From assembly GCA_032249055.1 (NCBI GenBank), contig JAVVGP010000001.1, positions 1-52,746 on the forward strand: a DNA stretch of 52,746 bases, in the 5' to 3' direction. The position numbers were made by a program, and so were the translations under genes. The notes beneath the pieces were generated by a model that searched no databases, was not told where the DNA came from, and saw only the letters and a list, made by a program, of their open reading frames with translations. The stretch is from SCGC-AAA471-B05 sp032249055. Its GTDB lineage: Archaea > Thermoproteota > Thermoprotei > Gearchaeales > Gearchaeaceae. Position 1 is the first letter of the stretch. Each line of letters starts with the position of its first letter. Positions 16,966-25,558 of the stretch are shown here, piece after piece.

Positions 16966-17361
16966 ATGGGGGTAAGAGAACAATTAGAGCCCATAAAGTT
17001 GTTCGAGATAGGAAAACATGTAATAGCAGATATTAGAGTTGATAAAAATTCTTCTTATTTAACCGACATAGATTTAATTAAAGAACTGCTTTACGAAGCA
17101 GCGAAAGTGGCAAATATTAAGGTTTTAGATGAGAAATATATAATTTTTGAAAATACAGGCGGTATCTCAATGATGCTATTTATTGCTGAATCTCATATTT
17201 CTATACATACATGGCCTGAATACGGCTATGTAGCTATAGATATATTCACATGCGGAGAAAAGGCAAAACCTTGGGAAGCATACATGTATATTATCAATAA
17301 GCTTAGGCCTAAGTACGTTAATGTAATAGAAATTAAAAGAGGTTTCAATTTTAACGAATAA
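16966..17361 (+). CDS. speH: S-adenosylmethionine decarboxylase proenzyme
   Basis: This 131-residue pyruvoyl enzyme is predicted to self-cleave between Glu75 and Ser76 (AESHISIHTWPEYG), turning Ser76 into the pyruvoyl cofactor; Cys96 (FTCG) is the conserved proton donor. It supplies aminopropyl groups for spermidine and longer polyamines. In crenarchaea a close paralogue has become an arginine decarboxylase; the SIHTWPE sequence favours the SAM enzyme, but the substrate is not proven by sequence. It appears to have its own promoter. Confidence 0.9.
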   Translation: MGVREQLEPIKLFEIGKHVIADIRVDKNSSYLTDIDLIKELLYEAAKVANIKVLDEKYIIFENTGGISMMLFIAESHISIHTWPEYGYVAIDIFTCGEKAKPWEAYMYIINKLRPKYVNVIEIKRGFNFNE

Positions 17362-17398
17362 AATTTTAATTTTTTTGTATTTATTATATATATACTGT

Positions 17399-17488
17399 AT
17401 GGGCGGAAGACAAAGAACTTCTATATTCAAAGAGGAAGCAAAATCTGTAGAGGAGAAAAAAGAAGAAAGAAAGGAAAAGAAGAAATAA
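17399..17488 (+). CDS. Putative 29-residue charged small protein
   Basis: ATG at 17399 opens a 29-codon frame. It begins MGGRQRTSIFKEEA and ends in an alternating Lys/Glu run (EEKKEERKEKKK). It ends one base before the TTG start of the SPOUT methyltransferase, so the two could be cotranscribed. The MGG-plus-charged start recalls the disordered N terminus of archaeal ribosomal S25e, but no winged-helix domain follows and the similarity is too short to name it. An AT-rich tract lies upstream. Confidence 0.4.
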   Translation: MGGRQRTSIFKEEAKSVEEKKEERKEKKK

Positions 17489-17489
17489 A

Positions 17490-18308
17490 TTGAAAAAACC
17501 TAAAATAACTGTAGTTTTCCCCACAAACATTTTTTCTGACATTCCCCATCTACGTGAAAAAACTATAAGAATAGCTAACTTAGCTAGAACCTTTTTTATT
17601 TTTAATGTAGATGAAGTTGTTTTATTTAATTACGAAATTTTTGATAAGGTATTACTTAAATTATTAAATTTCTTTTCTATTCCTTCCTATCTACGTAAAT
17701 TTGCATTTAAAATAGATGAAGATTTAAAATATGTAGGAGCAGCTCCTCCGATAAGAGCTAATATTGAAGAAGATAAAGAAAATAGAATAGGTCTTGTTGT
17801 TAAAAATGAAAATGGAATTGCATTTATAAATGCAGGATTAAAACGATTAATAAAAATTAAAGACCCAAAATTAAAGAAAGGAGAAATTGTTAAACTTTCT
17901 TTTCTCAATGGACGTTGGGAATTGGTATATAATGAAGGTAAAAAATATTTTAATTTTACTATTAAAGTAGTAAATGATCTTATTAATTTTTTAAAATCTG
18001 AAAAACCAAATTCTTTTATAATTGCAACCTCTAAAGAATTATTCTCTCCTAAATGCAAAATTTTAAACTTAGAAAACTTATTAACTTTGCAAAAACTTAT
18101 AAAAGACAAGCAAAAACTGATTTTTTTATTTGGTTCACCCAAAGAAGGATTATATGAGATATTTCTTAAACTTAATTATAATTTAGATGATTTAGCTGAT
18201 ATCATTTTAAATGTTTTCCCAAATCAAGGAGTAATTACAATAAGAACAGATGAAGCTATTTTTGGGACATTAAGCATCTTTAATATAATTAACAGTTCTC
18301 TGTTTTGA
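17490..18308 (+). CDS. SPOUT-fold putative RNA methyltransferase (COG2106-like)
   Basis: The 272-residue protein starts at TTG 17490. The N-terminal half has SPOUT features (VVFPTNIFSDI, RIANLARTFFIFNVDEVVLF) with an inserted beta-rich OB-like domain (about residues 75-160). The C-terminal half has LIFLFGSPKEGLYEI and LNVFPNQGVITIRTDEAI, the trefoil-knot region that binds SAM. The family sits directly before L3 in many archaea, as here, and its eukaryotic relative is C9orf114/SPOUT1. The substrate is probably an RNA but is not established. Confidence 0.87.
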   Translation: MKKPKITVVFPTNIFSDIPHLREKTIRIANLARTFFIFNVDEVVLFNYEIFDKVLLKLLNFFSIPSYLRKFAFKIDEDLKYVGAAPPIRANIEEDKENRIGLVVKNENGIAFINAGLKRLIKIKDPKLKKGEIVKLSFLNGRWELVYNEGKKYFNFTIKVVNDLINFLKSEKPNSFIIATSKELFSPKCKILNLENLLTLQKLIKDKQKLIFLFGSPKEGLYEIFLKLNYNLDDLADIILNVFPNQGVITIRTDEAIFGTLSIFNIINSSLF

Positions 18309-18324
18309 ATTTTTTAATAAAGGC

Positions 18325-18340
18325 AAAATTTATTAATACC
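18325..18340 (+). promoter_or_regulatory. TATA-like element of the large ribosomal operon
   Basis: AAAATTTATTAATACC is centred about 40 bp before the L3 ATG at 18373, implying a leader of roughly 12-15 nt. It is the best candidate promoter for the L3-L4-L23-L2 block. Confidence 0.45.
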
Positions 18341-18372
18341 TTATAATACTATTTTTGTTATTCAATTTAAAA

Positions 18373-19332
18373 ATGAGCGCTCCTAGAAGAGGTTCAATGG
18401 GTTTTTATCCAAGAGTAAGAGCAAGAAGTATTCGTGTTACTATTATATCTTGGCCTGAAGTATCTTTAACTACACCTAAGTTATTAGGTTTCGTAGGATA
18501 TAAAGCTTTTATGTGTAGTGCTTTGCTGCTTGATTCTTATGAAAAATCTCCTACTTATGGTAAAGAAGTAGTAAAAGCTTGTACTGTATTGGAAGTTCCT
18601 CCTTTATTTATAGCAGGAATAAAATTATATGGAATTAATAATGGCAGATTAGTCAATTTAACTACAATTTTTGCTGAAAAAATTCCTGAAAAAATTTCTA
18701 AATATTATAGCTTTAAGAACAAAAAACTTATAGATATTGATTCTTTTAAAAATCAAATAGCAGAAATAAGAGTAATAGCATGTACTCAACCTTACTTAAC
18801 AACGATAGGTAAGAAAAAACCTGAAATATTTGAAATAAAGGTAGGGGGAGAACCTCTAAAAGCTTTAGAGTATGCCCAAAGTATATTAGGAAAAGAATTA
18901 AGAATAGAAGATGTATTTAGCGAAGGAGAATACGTAGATGTAATAGGAGTAACAAAGGGTAAAGGCTTTCAAGGAGTGGTTAAAAGATTTGGTGTCAAAA
19001 TCTTACCAAGGTGGCACAAACATAGAAAAGGTTATAGAAAAGTTGGTTCAATTGGACCGATAAAACCTACTCTTATGAGATTTGTACCTAGACCGGGTCA
19101 GATGGGCTTTCATAGACGAACGATATATAATAACAAAATAATTATGATAGGCAAAGATCCTTCAATTATTAATAAAAAAGGAGGAATTCCTCACTATGGT
19201 ATAATCAAAAATCCATTTATATTATTATTAGGATCTGTTATGGGACCGCCTAAAAGAGTAATATTTTTAAGGTCTCCTATTAGACCTCCAAAACATCCTA
19301 GAAGTTATAAATTAATTCAAATAATAAAATGA
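18373..19332 (+). CDS. rpl3: Ribosomal protein L3 (uL3)
   Basis: I choose ATG 18373, which gives the usual archaeal N terminus (MSAPRRGSMGFYPR) and 319 residues; the longer frame from a TTG at 18355 adds six unlikely residues. Family features are GYKAFMC, DVIGVTKGKGFQGVVKRFG and RWHKHRKGYRKVGSIGP, then PGQMGFHRRT. It is slightly shorter than most archaeal L3. It is the first gene of the S10-type cluster and overlaps L4 by 4 bp. Confidence 0.97.
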   Translation: MSAPRRGSMGFYPRVRARSIRVTIISWPEVSLTTPKLLGFVGYKAFMCSALLLDSYEKSPTYGKEVVKACTVLEVPPLFIAGIKLYGINNGRLVNLTTIFAEKIPEKISKYYSFKNKKLIDIDSFKNQIAEIRVIACTQPYLTTIGKKKPEIFEIKVGGEPLKALEYAQSILGKELRIEDVFSEGEYVDVIGVTKGKGFQGVVKRFGVKILPRWHKHRKGYRKVGSIGPIKPTLMRFVPRPGQMGFHRRTIYNNKIIMIGKDPSIINKKGGIPHYGIIKNPFILLLGSVMGPPKRVIFLRSPIRPPKHPRSYKLIQIIK

Positions 19333-20144
19333 ACAAATTTATTCCTATTCCTTTAATCGGGCTTGAAGGAAAAGAAATAGCTAAATTAAACTTTATTCCT
19401 ATACCTTTTTTAACAGAATATAGATATGATTTAATTAAAAGAGCTGTTCTCACCGAACTTCAAAATATGAAACAACCTAAAGGTGTTGATCCTTTGGCAG
19501 GTAAAAAAACTACAGCTGAAAGTTGGGGGGTAGGTTATGGTATTGCAAGAGTACCCAGAGTAAAAGGTTCAGGATATCCAAGGGCAGCTCAAGGAGCTTT
19601 TGCTCCTATGACTCGAGGAGGCTATAATCCTACAGCACCAAAATCTAATAAAGTAATTAAAGTTAAAATTAACAAAAAAGAAAAAAGGAAAGCTTTATTT
19701 AGTGCTATAGCTTGTACTGCTAATTTAAATCTAGTACTAAAACGTGGTCATAAAATATCTAATCCCGAACTTAAATTACCAATAGTAATTGGAGAGGAAG
19801 TCACAAAAATAAATAAGACTAAAGACGTTGAAGAATTTCTAAAAAGATTAGGTATTTATGATGATATTATGAGAGTTAAAGATAACATTAAAATAAGAGC
19901 AGGTAAAGGTAAAAGAAGAGGAAGAAGATATAAAGAAAGAAAAGGACCTTTATTGGTAGTTTTAGGTGAAGAACCAATAAAAAAAGCTTTTAAAAATTTA
20001 CCAGGTGTAGATGTTTATGATGTAAGAAATTTACCAATACATGCATTAGCTCCTGGTTGCTTGCCTGGAAGGCTTACTATTTGGACAATAAATTCATATA
20101 AATATTTAGCTGAAAAATTTGGTTATATTGGTGAATTGACATGA
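19329..20144 (+). CDS. rpl4: Ribosomal protein L4 (uL4)
   Basis: This 271-residue 50S exit-tunnel protein shows GKKTTAESWGVGYGIARVPRVKGSG followed by the extended loop with AAQGAFAPMTRGG, then AIACTANLNLVLKRGHK and the C-terminal GCLPGRLTIWT segment. It overlaps L3 and L23 by 4 bp on each side (ATGA), indicating coupled translation in the order L3-L4-L23-L2. Confidence 0.96.
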   Translation: MNKFIPIPLIGLEGKEIAKLNFIPIPFLTEYRYDLIKRAVLTELQNMKQPKGVDPLAGKKTTAESWGVGYGIARVPRVKGSGYPRAAQGAFAPMTRGGYNPTAPKSNKVIKVKINKKEKRKALFSAIACTANLNLVLKRGHKISNPELKLPIVIGEEVTKINKTKDVEEFLKRLGIYDDIMRVKDNIKIRAGKGKRRGRRYKERKGPLLVVLGEEPIKKAFKNLPGVDVYDVRNLPIHALAPGCLPGRLTIWTINSYKYLAEKFGYIGELT

Positions 20145-20398
20145 GTTCTAAAATTATACATAGGTTTATAGTGACAGAAAAAGCGTTGAAACTAGCTGAA
20201 TTTGAAAATAAATTAACTTTAATTGTAGATATTAATTCAAATAAAAGAGAAATCAAGAAAGCTATTGAAAACTTATATAATGTAAAGGTAGAAAAAGTAA
20301 ACGTTTTGATAACTCCGAAGTATGAAAAAAAAGCTATAGTAAAATTATCAAAGGAATTTTCTGCTCTAGAATTATACTCAAAATTGGGGTTAATATAA
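20141..20398 (+). CDS. rpl23: Ribosomal protein L23 (uL23)
   Basis: This 85-residue protein sits at the peptide exit site and docks SRP and the SecY channel. IHRFIVTEKALKLAE, LTLIVDINSNKREIKKAIENLYNVKVEKVNVLITP and KKAIVKLS are typical. Length is normal. It overlaps L4 and lies one base before L2. Confidence 0.95.
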   Translation: MSSKIIHRFIVTEKALKLAEFENKLTLIVDINSNKREIKKAIENLYNVKVEKVNVLITPKYEKKAIVKLSKEFSALELYSKLGLI

Positions 20399-20399
20399 T

Positions 20400-21131
20400 A
20401 TGGGTAAGAGATTAAGGCAGCAAAGAGCTGGGCGTGGTTCACCTACATTTATAGCGCCTACTTGGAGAAGGATAGCTCCTATAAAATATCCTTCATGGTT
20501 ATATGAGCTAATTGAGAATTCCGAACAACCTATAAAAGGTATAGTAAAGGAAATAGTTTCAGAAAGTGGAAGGGAAGCACCTCTAGCTTTAATCTCCTTA
20601 GCCGATGGCAAAGAATTTTATACAATTGCTGCTGAAGGAATATTTGAGAAAAGTGAATGTCTTATAGGCAAAAACGTTCCTGTCAAAGTTGGTAACATAA
20701 CGCAAATAGGTTCTCTTCCTGAAGGAACTTTAATTTTTAATATAGAAAGAAGACCTGCTGATGGAGGAAAATTTGTAAGAGTTGCTGGATCTTATGCAAC
20801 AGTATTTTCTCAAACTATAGATGGAACAATTGTAAGCTTACCTTCAGGTAAATTAATAAAGCTTGATAAAAAGTGTTTAGCTACTATTGGAGTGATTGCA
20901 GGAGGAGGAAAAATTGAAAAACCTTTATTAAAAGCTGGTAAGAAATATCATATTTCTAAAGCAAAATCATTTAAATGGCCTACTGTGAGGGGTAAAGCTA
21001 TGTATGCTGCCTCTCATCCTCACGGGGGTGGAGCTCATCCTAAAGGAGGAAGACCTGTTAAAAAGACATCTCCTCCAGGTAAAAAAGTAGGTTATTATGG
21101 TTCTAGAAGGACTGGAAGAAGAAAAGGATAA
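20400..21131 (+). CDS. rpl2: Ribosomal protein L2 (uL2)
   Basis: The 243-residue protein is essential for subunit joining and the peptidyl transferase centre. It shows GKRLRQQRAGRGSPTF at the start, GTLIFNIERRPADGGKFVRVAGSYA in the middle, and the universal His-Gly loop HPHGGGAHPKGGRP (about residue 205 onward) and a basic tail. Length is typical. It is followed by a 33-bp AT-rich gap before S19. Confidence 0.98.
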   Translation: MGKRLRQQRAGRGSPTFIAPTWRRIAPIKYPSWLYELIENSEQPIKGIVKEIVSESGREAPLALISLADGKEFYTIAAEGIFEKSECLIGKNVPVKVGNITQIGSLPEGTLIFNIERRPADGGKFVRVAGSYATVFSQTIDGTIVSLPSGKLIKLDKKCLATIGVIAGGGKIEKPLLKAGKKYHISKAKSFKWPTVRGKAMYAASHPHGGGAHPKGGRPVKKTSPPGKKVGYYGSRRTGRRKG

Positions 21132-21164
21132 TTTTATATTTATGCCTCACTAAAATAATTTAAT

Positions 21165-21560
21165 ATGCCAAGAGAATTTACCTATCGCGGTTATACACTA
21201 GATCAATTAAAATCATTACCTATGGATGAGTTTATAAATTTACTAAATGCAAGGGAAAGAAGAAGTATAAAAAGAGGATTGCTAAAGAAACATAAAGCAC
21301 TCATAGAAAAAATTAGGAAAGCTAAAGAAGGAAAGTATAATAAACCAATTAGAACACATGCAAGAGATATGATTATTTTACCTGAAATGGTTGGACTAAC
21401 AATTCATGTTTATAATGGCAAGGAATTTGTTCCTGTTGAAATTACTCCTGAAATGATAGGTCACAGGTTAGGAGAGTTTTCAATAACCACGAAGAAAGTT
21501 ATACATGGTGAACCAGGTTTAAGAGCTACAAGAGGTTCCATGTATGTTCCATTGAAATAA
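21165..21560 (+). CDS. rps19: Ribosomal protein S19 (uS19)
   Basis: This 131-residue 30S head protein has the archaeal N-terminal extension (EFTYRGYTLDQLKSLPMDEF) and the core RTHARDMIILPEMVGLTIHVYNGKEF followed by GHRLGEFSITTK. Its last base is shared with the ATG of L22 (TAATG). Confidence 0.97.
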   Translation: MPREFTYRGYTLDQLKSLPMDEFINLLNARERRSIKRGLLKKHKALIEKIRKAKEGKYNKPIRTHARDMIILPEMVGLTIHVYNGKEFVPVEITPEMIGHRLGEFSITTKKVIHGEPGLRATRGSMYVPLK

Positions 21561-22021
21561 TGCCAGAATTTGGTTATTCAATTAAAGGTCTCGATCCTGA
21601 TAAGTCTGTATTAGCAAGTGGAAGAGATCTAAATATTTCATTTAAAGAAGCTGTTGAAGTTTGTAGATATATAAAAGGTAGAAAACTTGACGAAGCCAAA
21701 AAAATTCTTGAAGAGGTAATTGAAGGTAAAAGAGCAATACCTTATAAAAGGTTTAACAAAAAAGTACCACATCATAAATATGATAATACTAGTGGTCCTG
21801 CAAGATATCCTATAAAAGTTTCTAAGCATCTCTTAAAAATTCTTGAATCTCTTGAAGCTAATGCTGAATTTAAAGGTCTTGATACTTCCAAGATTAAAAT
21901 TATTCATTGTGCTGCTCAGAAAGGTATGAAAATAAAAAAGTATATTCCTAGAGCATTTGGACGTTCTTCACCTTATTTTAAAGAACTTGTTCATATCGAA
22001 GTTGCCGGTATAGAGGAATAA
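21560..22021 (+). CDS. rpl22: Ribosomal protein L22 (uL22)
   Basis: This 153-residue exit-tunnel protein shows ASGRDLNISFKEAVEVCRYIKGRKLDEAKKILEEV and the tunnel hairpin around RFNKKVPHHK, ending with GRSSPYFKELVHIEV. Length is normal. It shares one base with S19 and precedes S3 by one base. Confidence 0.96.
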   Translation: MPEFGYSIKGLDPDKSVLASGRDLNISFKEAVEVCRYIKGRKLDEAKKILEEVIEGKRAIPYKRFNKKVPHHKYDNTSGPARYPIKVSKHLLKILESLEANAEFKGLDTSKIKIIHCAAQKGMKIKKYIPRAFGRSSPYFKELVHIEVAGIEE

Positions 22022-22022
22022 C

Positions 22023-22664
22023 ATGGTAAACTTAGCAAAACAATTTCTTCAAATTAATGAATTATATGCTAGAATAAAAGAATACATTTTCGAAAAATTA
22101 AAAGAGGCGGGTGTAGATAATGTCGATATACAACAATTCGCTGCAGGAATAAGAATAATTATCGACGTTGAAAAACCAAAACTTGCATTAGGTCCTCATG
22201 GATTGAAAATAAAAGAAATTGAAGAAGAATTAAAATTAAAGTTTAACATTAAAAACGTCGAAATATTCATAAACGAAGTAAAAGAGCCTGCTTTAAGCGC
22301 CTCTATTATGGCTAATAGACTAGCTAGTTTAATTGAAAGAGGCATACATTTTAGAAGAGCTGCTAATCTAATACTTAAACAAATAATGGATGCAGGAGCT
22401 AAAGGTGCTGAAATAGAAATAAGTGGAAAACTTGACAGTGATAGAGCAAGAACTGAAAGATTTAGGTTTGGCTTTATGCCAAAATCTGGTGAACCTTATG
22501 AAAAATACGTTAAAAAAGCTAAAACTTCCATTCTTTTAAAGCCAGGTGTATATGGAATATCTGTTAAAATATTTCCTCCTATAGAATATTGGGATGAAAT
22601 ACCTAAATTAGTAGATAAAATAAAAGCTTTTGAGATGGGTACAAATGAAAGCAAAGGAACTTAG
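22023..22664 (+). CDS. rps3: Ribosomal protein S3 (uS3)
   Basis: This 213-residue mRNA-entry protein begins with a KH domain whose loop reads GPHG within LALGPHGLKIKEIEEEL, then NEVKEPALSASIMANRLASLIERGIHFRRAA and GAKGAEIEISGKL. The C terminus contains VYGISVKIFPP. It overlaps the L29 gene by 20 bp when the L29 ATG at 22645 is used. Confidence 0.97.
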   Translation: MVNLAKQFLQINELYARIKEYIFEKLKEAGVDNVDIQQFAAGIRIIIDVEKPKLALGPHGLKIKEIEEELKLKFNIKNVEIFINEVKEPALSASIMANRLASLIERGIHFRRAANLILKQIMDAGAKGAEIEISGKLDSDRARTERFRFGFMPKSGEPYEKYVKKAKTSILLKPGVYGISVKIFPPIEYWDEIPKLVDKIKAFEMGTNESKGT

Positions 22665-22857
22665 AAAATTATCTAAAGAAGAAAGACTGAAAAGATTAGA
22701 AGAATTAAGACTCGAATTAATAAAAAATAGAGGATTATTTGAAGCAGGAAAACCGCCTAAAAATGTTAAACTCCTTAAAAATATAAGAAAAGAGATTGCT
22801 AGAATTTTAACTATAAATAGGGAAGAGGAACGTAAAAATGAAGCTAAGAAAAGATAA
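22645..22857 (+). CDS. rpl29: Ribosomal protein L29 (uL29)
   Basis: I choose ATG 22645, giving 70 residues (MKAKELRKLSKEER). The open frame extends five codons further to a TTG, but that is not needed. LEELRLELIKNRGLFEAGKPPKNVKLLKNIRKEIARILT is the two-helix L29 fold. It overlaps S3 (20 bp) and the Rpp29 gene (20 bp), so this stretch is tightly packed. Confidence 0.94.
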   Translation: MKAKELRKLSKEERLKRLEELRLELIKNRGLFEAGKPPKNVKLLKNIRKEIARILTINREEERKNEAKKR

Positions 22858-23101
22858 TATAATTTATCATGAATTATTGGGTTTGTTTGTTGAATGTTAT
22901 GATAAAAAATATAAAAAAGTAGGCGAAGGTATGATTATCGATGAAACTAAGGAAACTATAAAAGTATTAACAAAAGATAATAAAATAAAAAAGTATTTAA
23001 AAAGATGTTTTAATTTTTCGTTTTTAATAAATGGTGATAAAGTAATGGTTAAAGGAGAAGATCTTTTAGGAAAACCTGAAGATAGAATAAAAAAACTATG
23101 A
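22838..23101 (+). CDS. rnp1: Ribonuclease P protein component 1 (Rpp29/Pop4)
   Basis: This 87-residue Sm-like barrel protein assists the RNase P RNA in removing tRNA 5' leaders. NIIYHELLGLFVECYDKKYKKVGEGMIIDETKETI and GKPEDRIKKL are recognisable. Its place between L29 and S17 is the standard archaeal site. No SUI1/aIF1 gene stands beside it here, unlike in many Euryarchaeota. It overlaps L29 by 20 bp and S17 by 4 bp. Confidence 0.93.
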   Translation: MKLRKDNIIYHELLGLFVECYDKKYKKVGEGMIIDETKETIKVLTKDNKIKKYLKRCFNFSFLINGDKVMVKGEDLLGKPEDRIKKL

Positions 23102-23424
23102 GGAAAAAAAGAATAATTTTTGGTATAGAGCCCCCAGAAATTGAGTGTAATGATAAAGCATGTCCTTTTCATGGCGAAATTAGTGTTAGAGGCAGAATTG
23201 ACGAAGGAACAGTTTTAAAAGTAAAAATGAATAAAACGGCTGTTGTTGTTAAAGAAAGGTTGGTTTGGATTAGAAAATATCAAAGATATGAAAGAAGAAG
23301 AAGTAAATATCATGTTCATATACCAGATTGTATTAAAGTGAAAGAAAATGACAGAGTAATTATAGGTGAAACAAGACCTATATCTAAGACTGTTTCATCT
23401 GTTATTTTAAAAGTAATAAAATAA
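23098..23424 (+). CDS. rps17: Ribosomal protein S17 (uS17)
   Basis: This 108-residue OB-fold protein has the archaeal N-terminal CNDKACPFHG segment and the core VKMNKTAVVVKERLVWIRKYQRYERRRSKYHVHIPDCIKV with GETRPISKT. The 50-bp gap after it contains a GGTGTGA sequence just before the L14 start that may act as a ribosome binding site. Confidence 0.96.
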   Translation: MRKKRIIFGIEPPEIECNDKACPFHGEISVRGRIDEGTVLKVKMNKTAVVVKERLVWIRKYQRYERRRSKYHVHIPDCIKVKENDRVIIGETRPISKTVSSVILKVIK

Positions 23425-23474
23425 GTAAAATTAATAAGTGAAAATCATGCAAATAATTCATATTGGTGTGAAAT

Positions 23475-23900
23475 ATGGTTAAAAGAGGAGGAAAAGTTTC
23501 AGCTGCAATAATTAGACCTAGACTTAGTGCAGGTATATTTAATTATACTATAGTAAAATGTGCAGATAATAGCGGTGTATTAATGGGGAGAGTAATTAAT
23601 GTATTTGGTATTAAAACCAGAAGAAGAAGAGTTCCTGGAGCATCTGTAGGAGACATGGTAAAGATTTCCGTAACTAAAGGAAAACCAGAATTAGTAGGAC
23701 AATTAATGAATGCTGTTGTTATTAGACAAAGAAAACCTTATAGAAGAATGGATGGAACATGGATAGCATTTGAAGATAATGCTGTAATAATTCTTACGCC
23801 TGAAGGAGATGTTAAAGGAACGGAAATTATTGGCCCTGTTGCCAAAGAGGCTGTTGAACGCTGGCCAAAAATAGCTAGTATTGCTTCAATTATAATATGA
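23475..23900 (+). CDS. rpl14: Ribosomal protein L14 (uL14)
   Basis: The 141-residue protein shows NYTIVKCADNSGVLMGRVINV, RRRVPGASVGDMVKISVTKGKPEL and VVIRQRKPYRRMDGTWIAFEDNAVIILTP, the complete uL14 signature. It overlaps L24 by 4 bp. The start ATG at 23475 follows GGTGTGAAAT, the clearest Shine-Dalgarno-like sequence within this operon. Confidence 0.97.
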   Translation: MVKRGGKVSAAIIRPRLSAGIFNYTIVKCADNSGVLMGRVINVFGIKTRRRRVPGASVGDMVKISVTKGKPELVGQLMNAVVIRQRKPYRRMDGTWIAFEDNAVIILTPEGDVKGTEIIGPVAKEAVERWPKIASIASIII

Positions 23901-24253
23901 CATCTTCTCAGCCAAAAAAGCAAAGAAGGTTAATTTATAAAAAGTTTACTAATAAAGACTATGGAAAACTATTATCAGCTCATTTATCTAAAGAATTAAG
24001 ACAAAAATATAAAAGGAGATCTTTACGTGTCCGTGTAAATGATATTGTAAGAGTAATGAGAGGGACATATAAAGGGTTTGAAGGTAAAGTAGTTAAAGTT
24101 AATCCTAAAAAAGGCTATGTATACATTGAAGGTCTTACAAGGAAAAATATTCGTGGAAGACCTGTTATGATACCTATTCATGCTTCAAAAGTAATGATAG
24201 TAAAGTTATATTTAGACGATAAATATCGTGCTGAAAAGTTAAAAGCAGTGTAG
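23897..24253 (+). CDS. rpl24: Ribosomal protein L24 (uL24)
   Basis: This 118-residue assembly initiator carries the KOW motif VNDIVRVMRGTYKGFEGKVVKVNPKKG, preceded by HLSKELRQKYKRRSLRVR. It overlaps L14 by 4 bp and lies one base before S4e. Confidence 0.96.
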   Translation: MTSSQPKKQRRLIYKKFTNKDYGKLLSAHLSKELRQKYKRRSLRVRVNDIVRVMRGTYKGFEGKVVKVNPKKGYVYIEGLTRKNIRGRPVMIPIHASKVMIVKLYLDDKYRAEKLKAV

Positions 24254-24254
24254 C

Positions 24255-25013
24255 ATGACACATATAAAAAGATTAGCAGCTCCTGATTTTTGGCCTATTC
24301 TTAAAAAACAATATAAATGGACAATTTCCCCTTCACCAGGACCTCATAAAAAAACTGAATGCATACCGTTAGGAATAATTATCAGAGATATATTTGGTTA
24401 TGCTTCGAATTTAAAAGAAGTAAAGTATATTTTAAGTCAAGGTTATGTTAAAAGAGATAAAATAGTAGTAAAGGATTATAAATTCCCTGTAGGTTTAATG
24501 GATACGCTGGAATTTGTTAAGGATCCTTTCGCTTACAGATTGTTACCATATAAAGGCTACCCGTTGGTTGTTACTAAAATTCCTTTAGAAGAATCTTCTT
24601 TAAAAATTTGCAGAATAGAGAACAAAGTTGCTGTTAAAGGAAATAAATTACAAGTGAATTTAAATGATGGGAGAAATTTTTTAATAGAAAAAACCGAATC
24701 TGCCAATTTTAAAACTTATGATAGTGTTTTATTAGAGCTTCCTGAACAGAAAATTAAAGAAACAATTAAGCTACAAGAAGGAGTTTTATGCTTAATTACA
24801 GGAGGAGTAAATGCAGGTTATTATGGCTATCTAAAGAAAATTATTGAATTGATGCCTAGGAGAAAATCGATTGTAGAATTAGAATCTTATGATGGGAAAA
24901 TAATTCGAACCAGTCTTAAATATATTATGCCAATAGGATACGATAAACCTTTAATAAAGATTGCAGAAAAAGAAGAAGATATAGTTAAACCTGCCATTTA
25001 TTATTACACATGA
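24255..25013 (+). CDS. rps4e: Ribosomal protein S4e
   Basis: The 252-residue protein, found only in archaea and eukaryotes, begins HIKRLAAPDFWPI and KKQYKWTISPSPGPHK, then an S4-type RNA-binding segment (ILSQGYVKRDKIVVKDYKFPVGLMD) and a C-terminal KOW region (GVLCLITGGVNAGYYGYLKKI). It is slightly longer than average. It overlaps L5 by 4 bp. Confidence 0.96.
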   Translation: MTHIKRLAAPDFWPILKKQYKWTISPSPGPHKKTECIPLGIIIRDIFGYASNLKEVKYILSQGYVKRDKIVVKDYKFPVGLMDTLEFVKDPFAYRLLPYKGYPLVVTKIPLEESSLKICRIENKVAVKGNKLQVNLNDGRNFLIEKTESANFKTYDSVLLELPEQKIKETIKLQEGVLCLITGGVNAGYYGYLKKIIELMPRRKSIVELESYDGKIIRTSLKYIMPIGYDKPLIKIAEKEEDIVKPAIYYYT

Positions 25014-25558
25014 GCGAAACACAAACTTTAGAAATTAAGGAAGAAAGTAAAATAAATCCAATGACTAAAGTAAGATTGCGTTCAGTTACATTAAATATTT
25101 GTGTAGGGTCTAATGAAGAAAAGCTTAAAAAAGCGATGATCGTGTTAGAGACATTAACTGGACAAAAACCTTCTATAAGAAGAGCTAAAAAAACAATTAA
25201 GGAATTTAAAATTAAACGGGGAGAACCTATAGCTTGTATTACAACAGTAAGAGGTAAAAAAGCTGAAATTTTGCTTGATAAATTATTAGAGGCTGTAAAT
25301 AGAAAACTAAAAGCATCTTCGTTTACCGAGTTTGGAAACTTCAGCTTTGGAATAAAGGAACATATAAGCATACCTGGTATGAAATATGATCCTTCAATAG
25401 GTATTGTAGGTATGGATGTTTGTGTTAATTTAGAAAAACCTGGTTATAGAGTTATGTATAGAAAAAGAAGAAGAAATGAGATAGGAAAAAATCATAGAGT
25501 TAAAAAAGATGAGGCAATTCAATTTATTAAGGAAAAATTTAATGTAGTAATAGAATAA
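25010..25558 (+). CDS. rpl5: Ribosomal protein L5 (uL5)
   Basis: This 182-residue 5S-rRNA-binding protein shows LRSVTLNICVGSNEEKLKKA, LTGQKPSIRRAKKTIKEFKIKRGEPI and FGNFSFGIKEHISIPGMKYDPSIGIVGMDVCV, all characteristic. A short acidic N-terminal stretch (about 18 residues) precedes the core. It shares one base with the S14 start (TAATG). Confidence 0.96.
   Translation: MSETQTLEIKEESKINPMTKVRLRSVTLNICVGSNEEKLKKAMIVLETLTGQKPSIRRAKKTIKEFKIKRGEPIACITTVRGKKAEILLDKLLEAVNRKLKASSFTEFGNFSFGIKEHISIPGMKYDPSIGIVGMDVCVNLEKPGYRVMYRKRRRNEIGKNHRVKKDEAIQFIKEKFNVVIE

Noticed and set aside
17687..18142. Long minus-strand ORF of 151 codons opposite the SPOUT gene
   Set aside because: It is a shadow of a well-recognised gene on the plus strand, with no motif or start context.
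22630..22644. Upstream TTG start for L29, and similar upstream starts for L3, L18, S5, L14e and the COG4080 gene
   Set aside because: In each case a downstream ATG matches the family N terminus and reduces overlap with the preceding gene.
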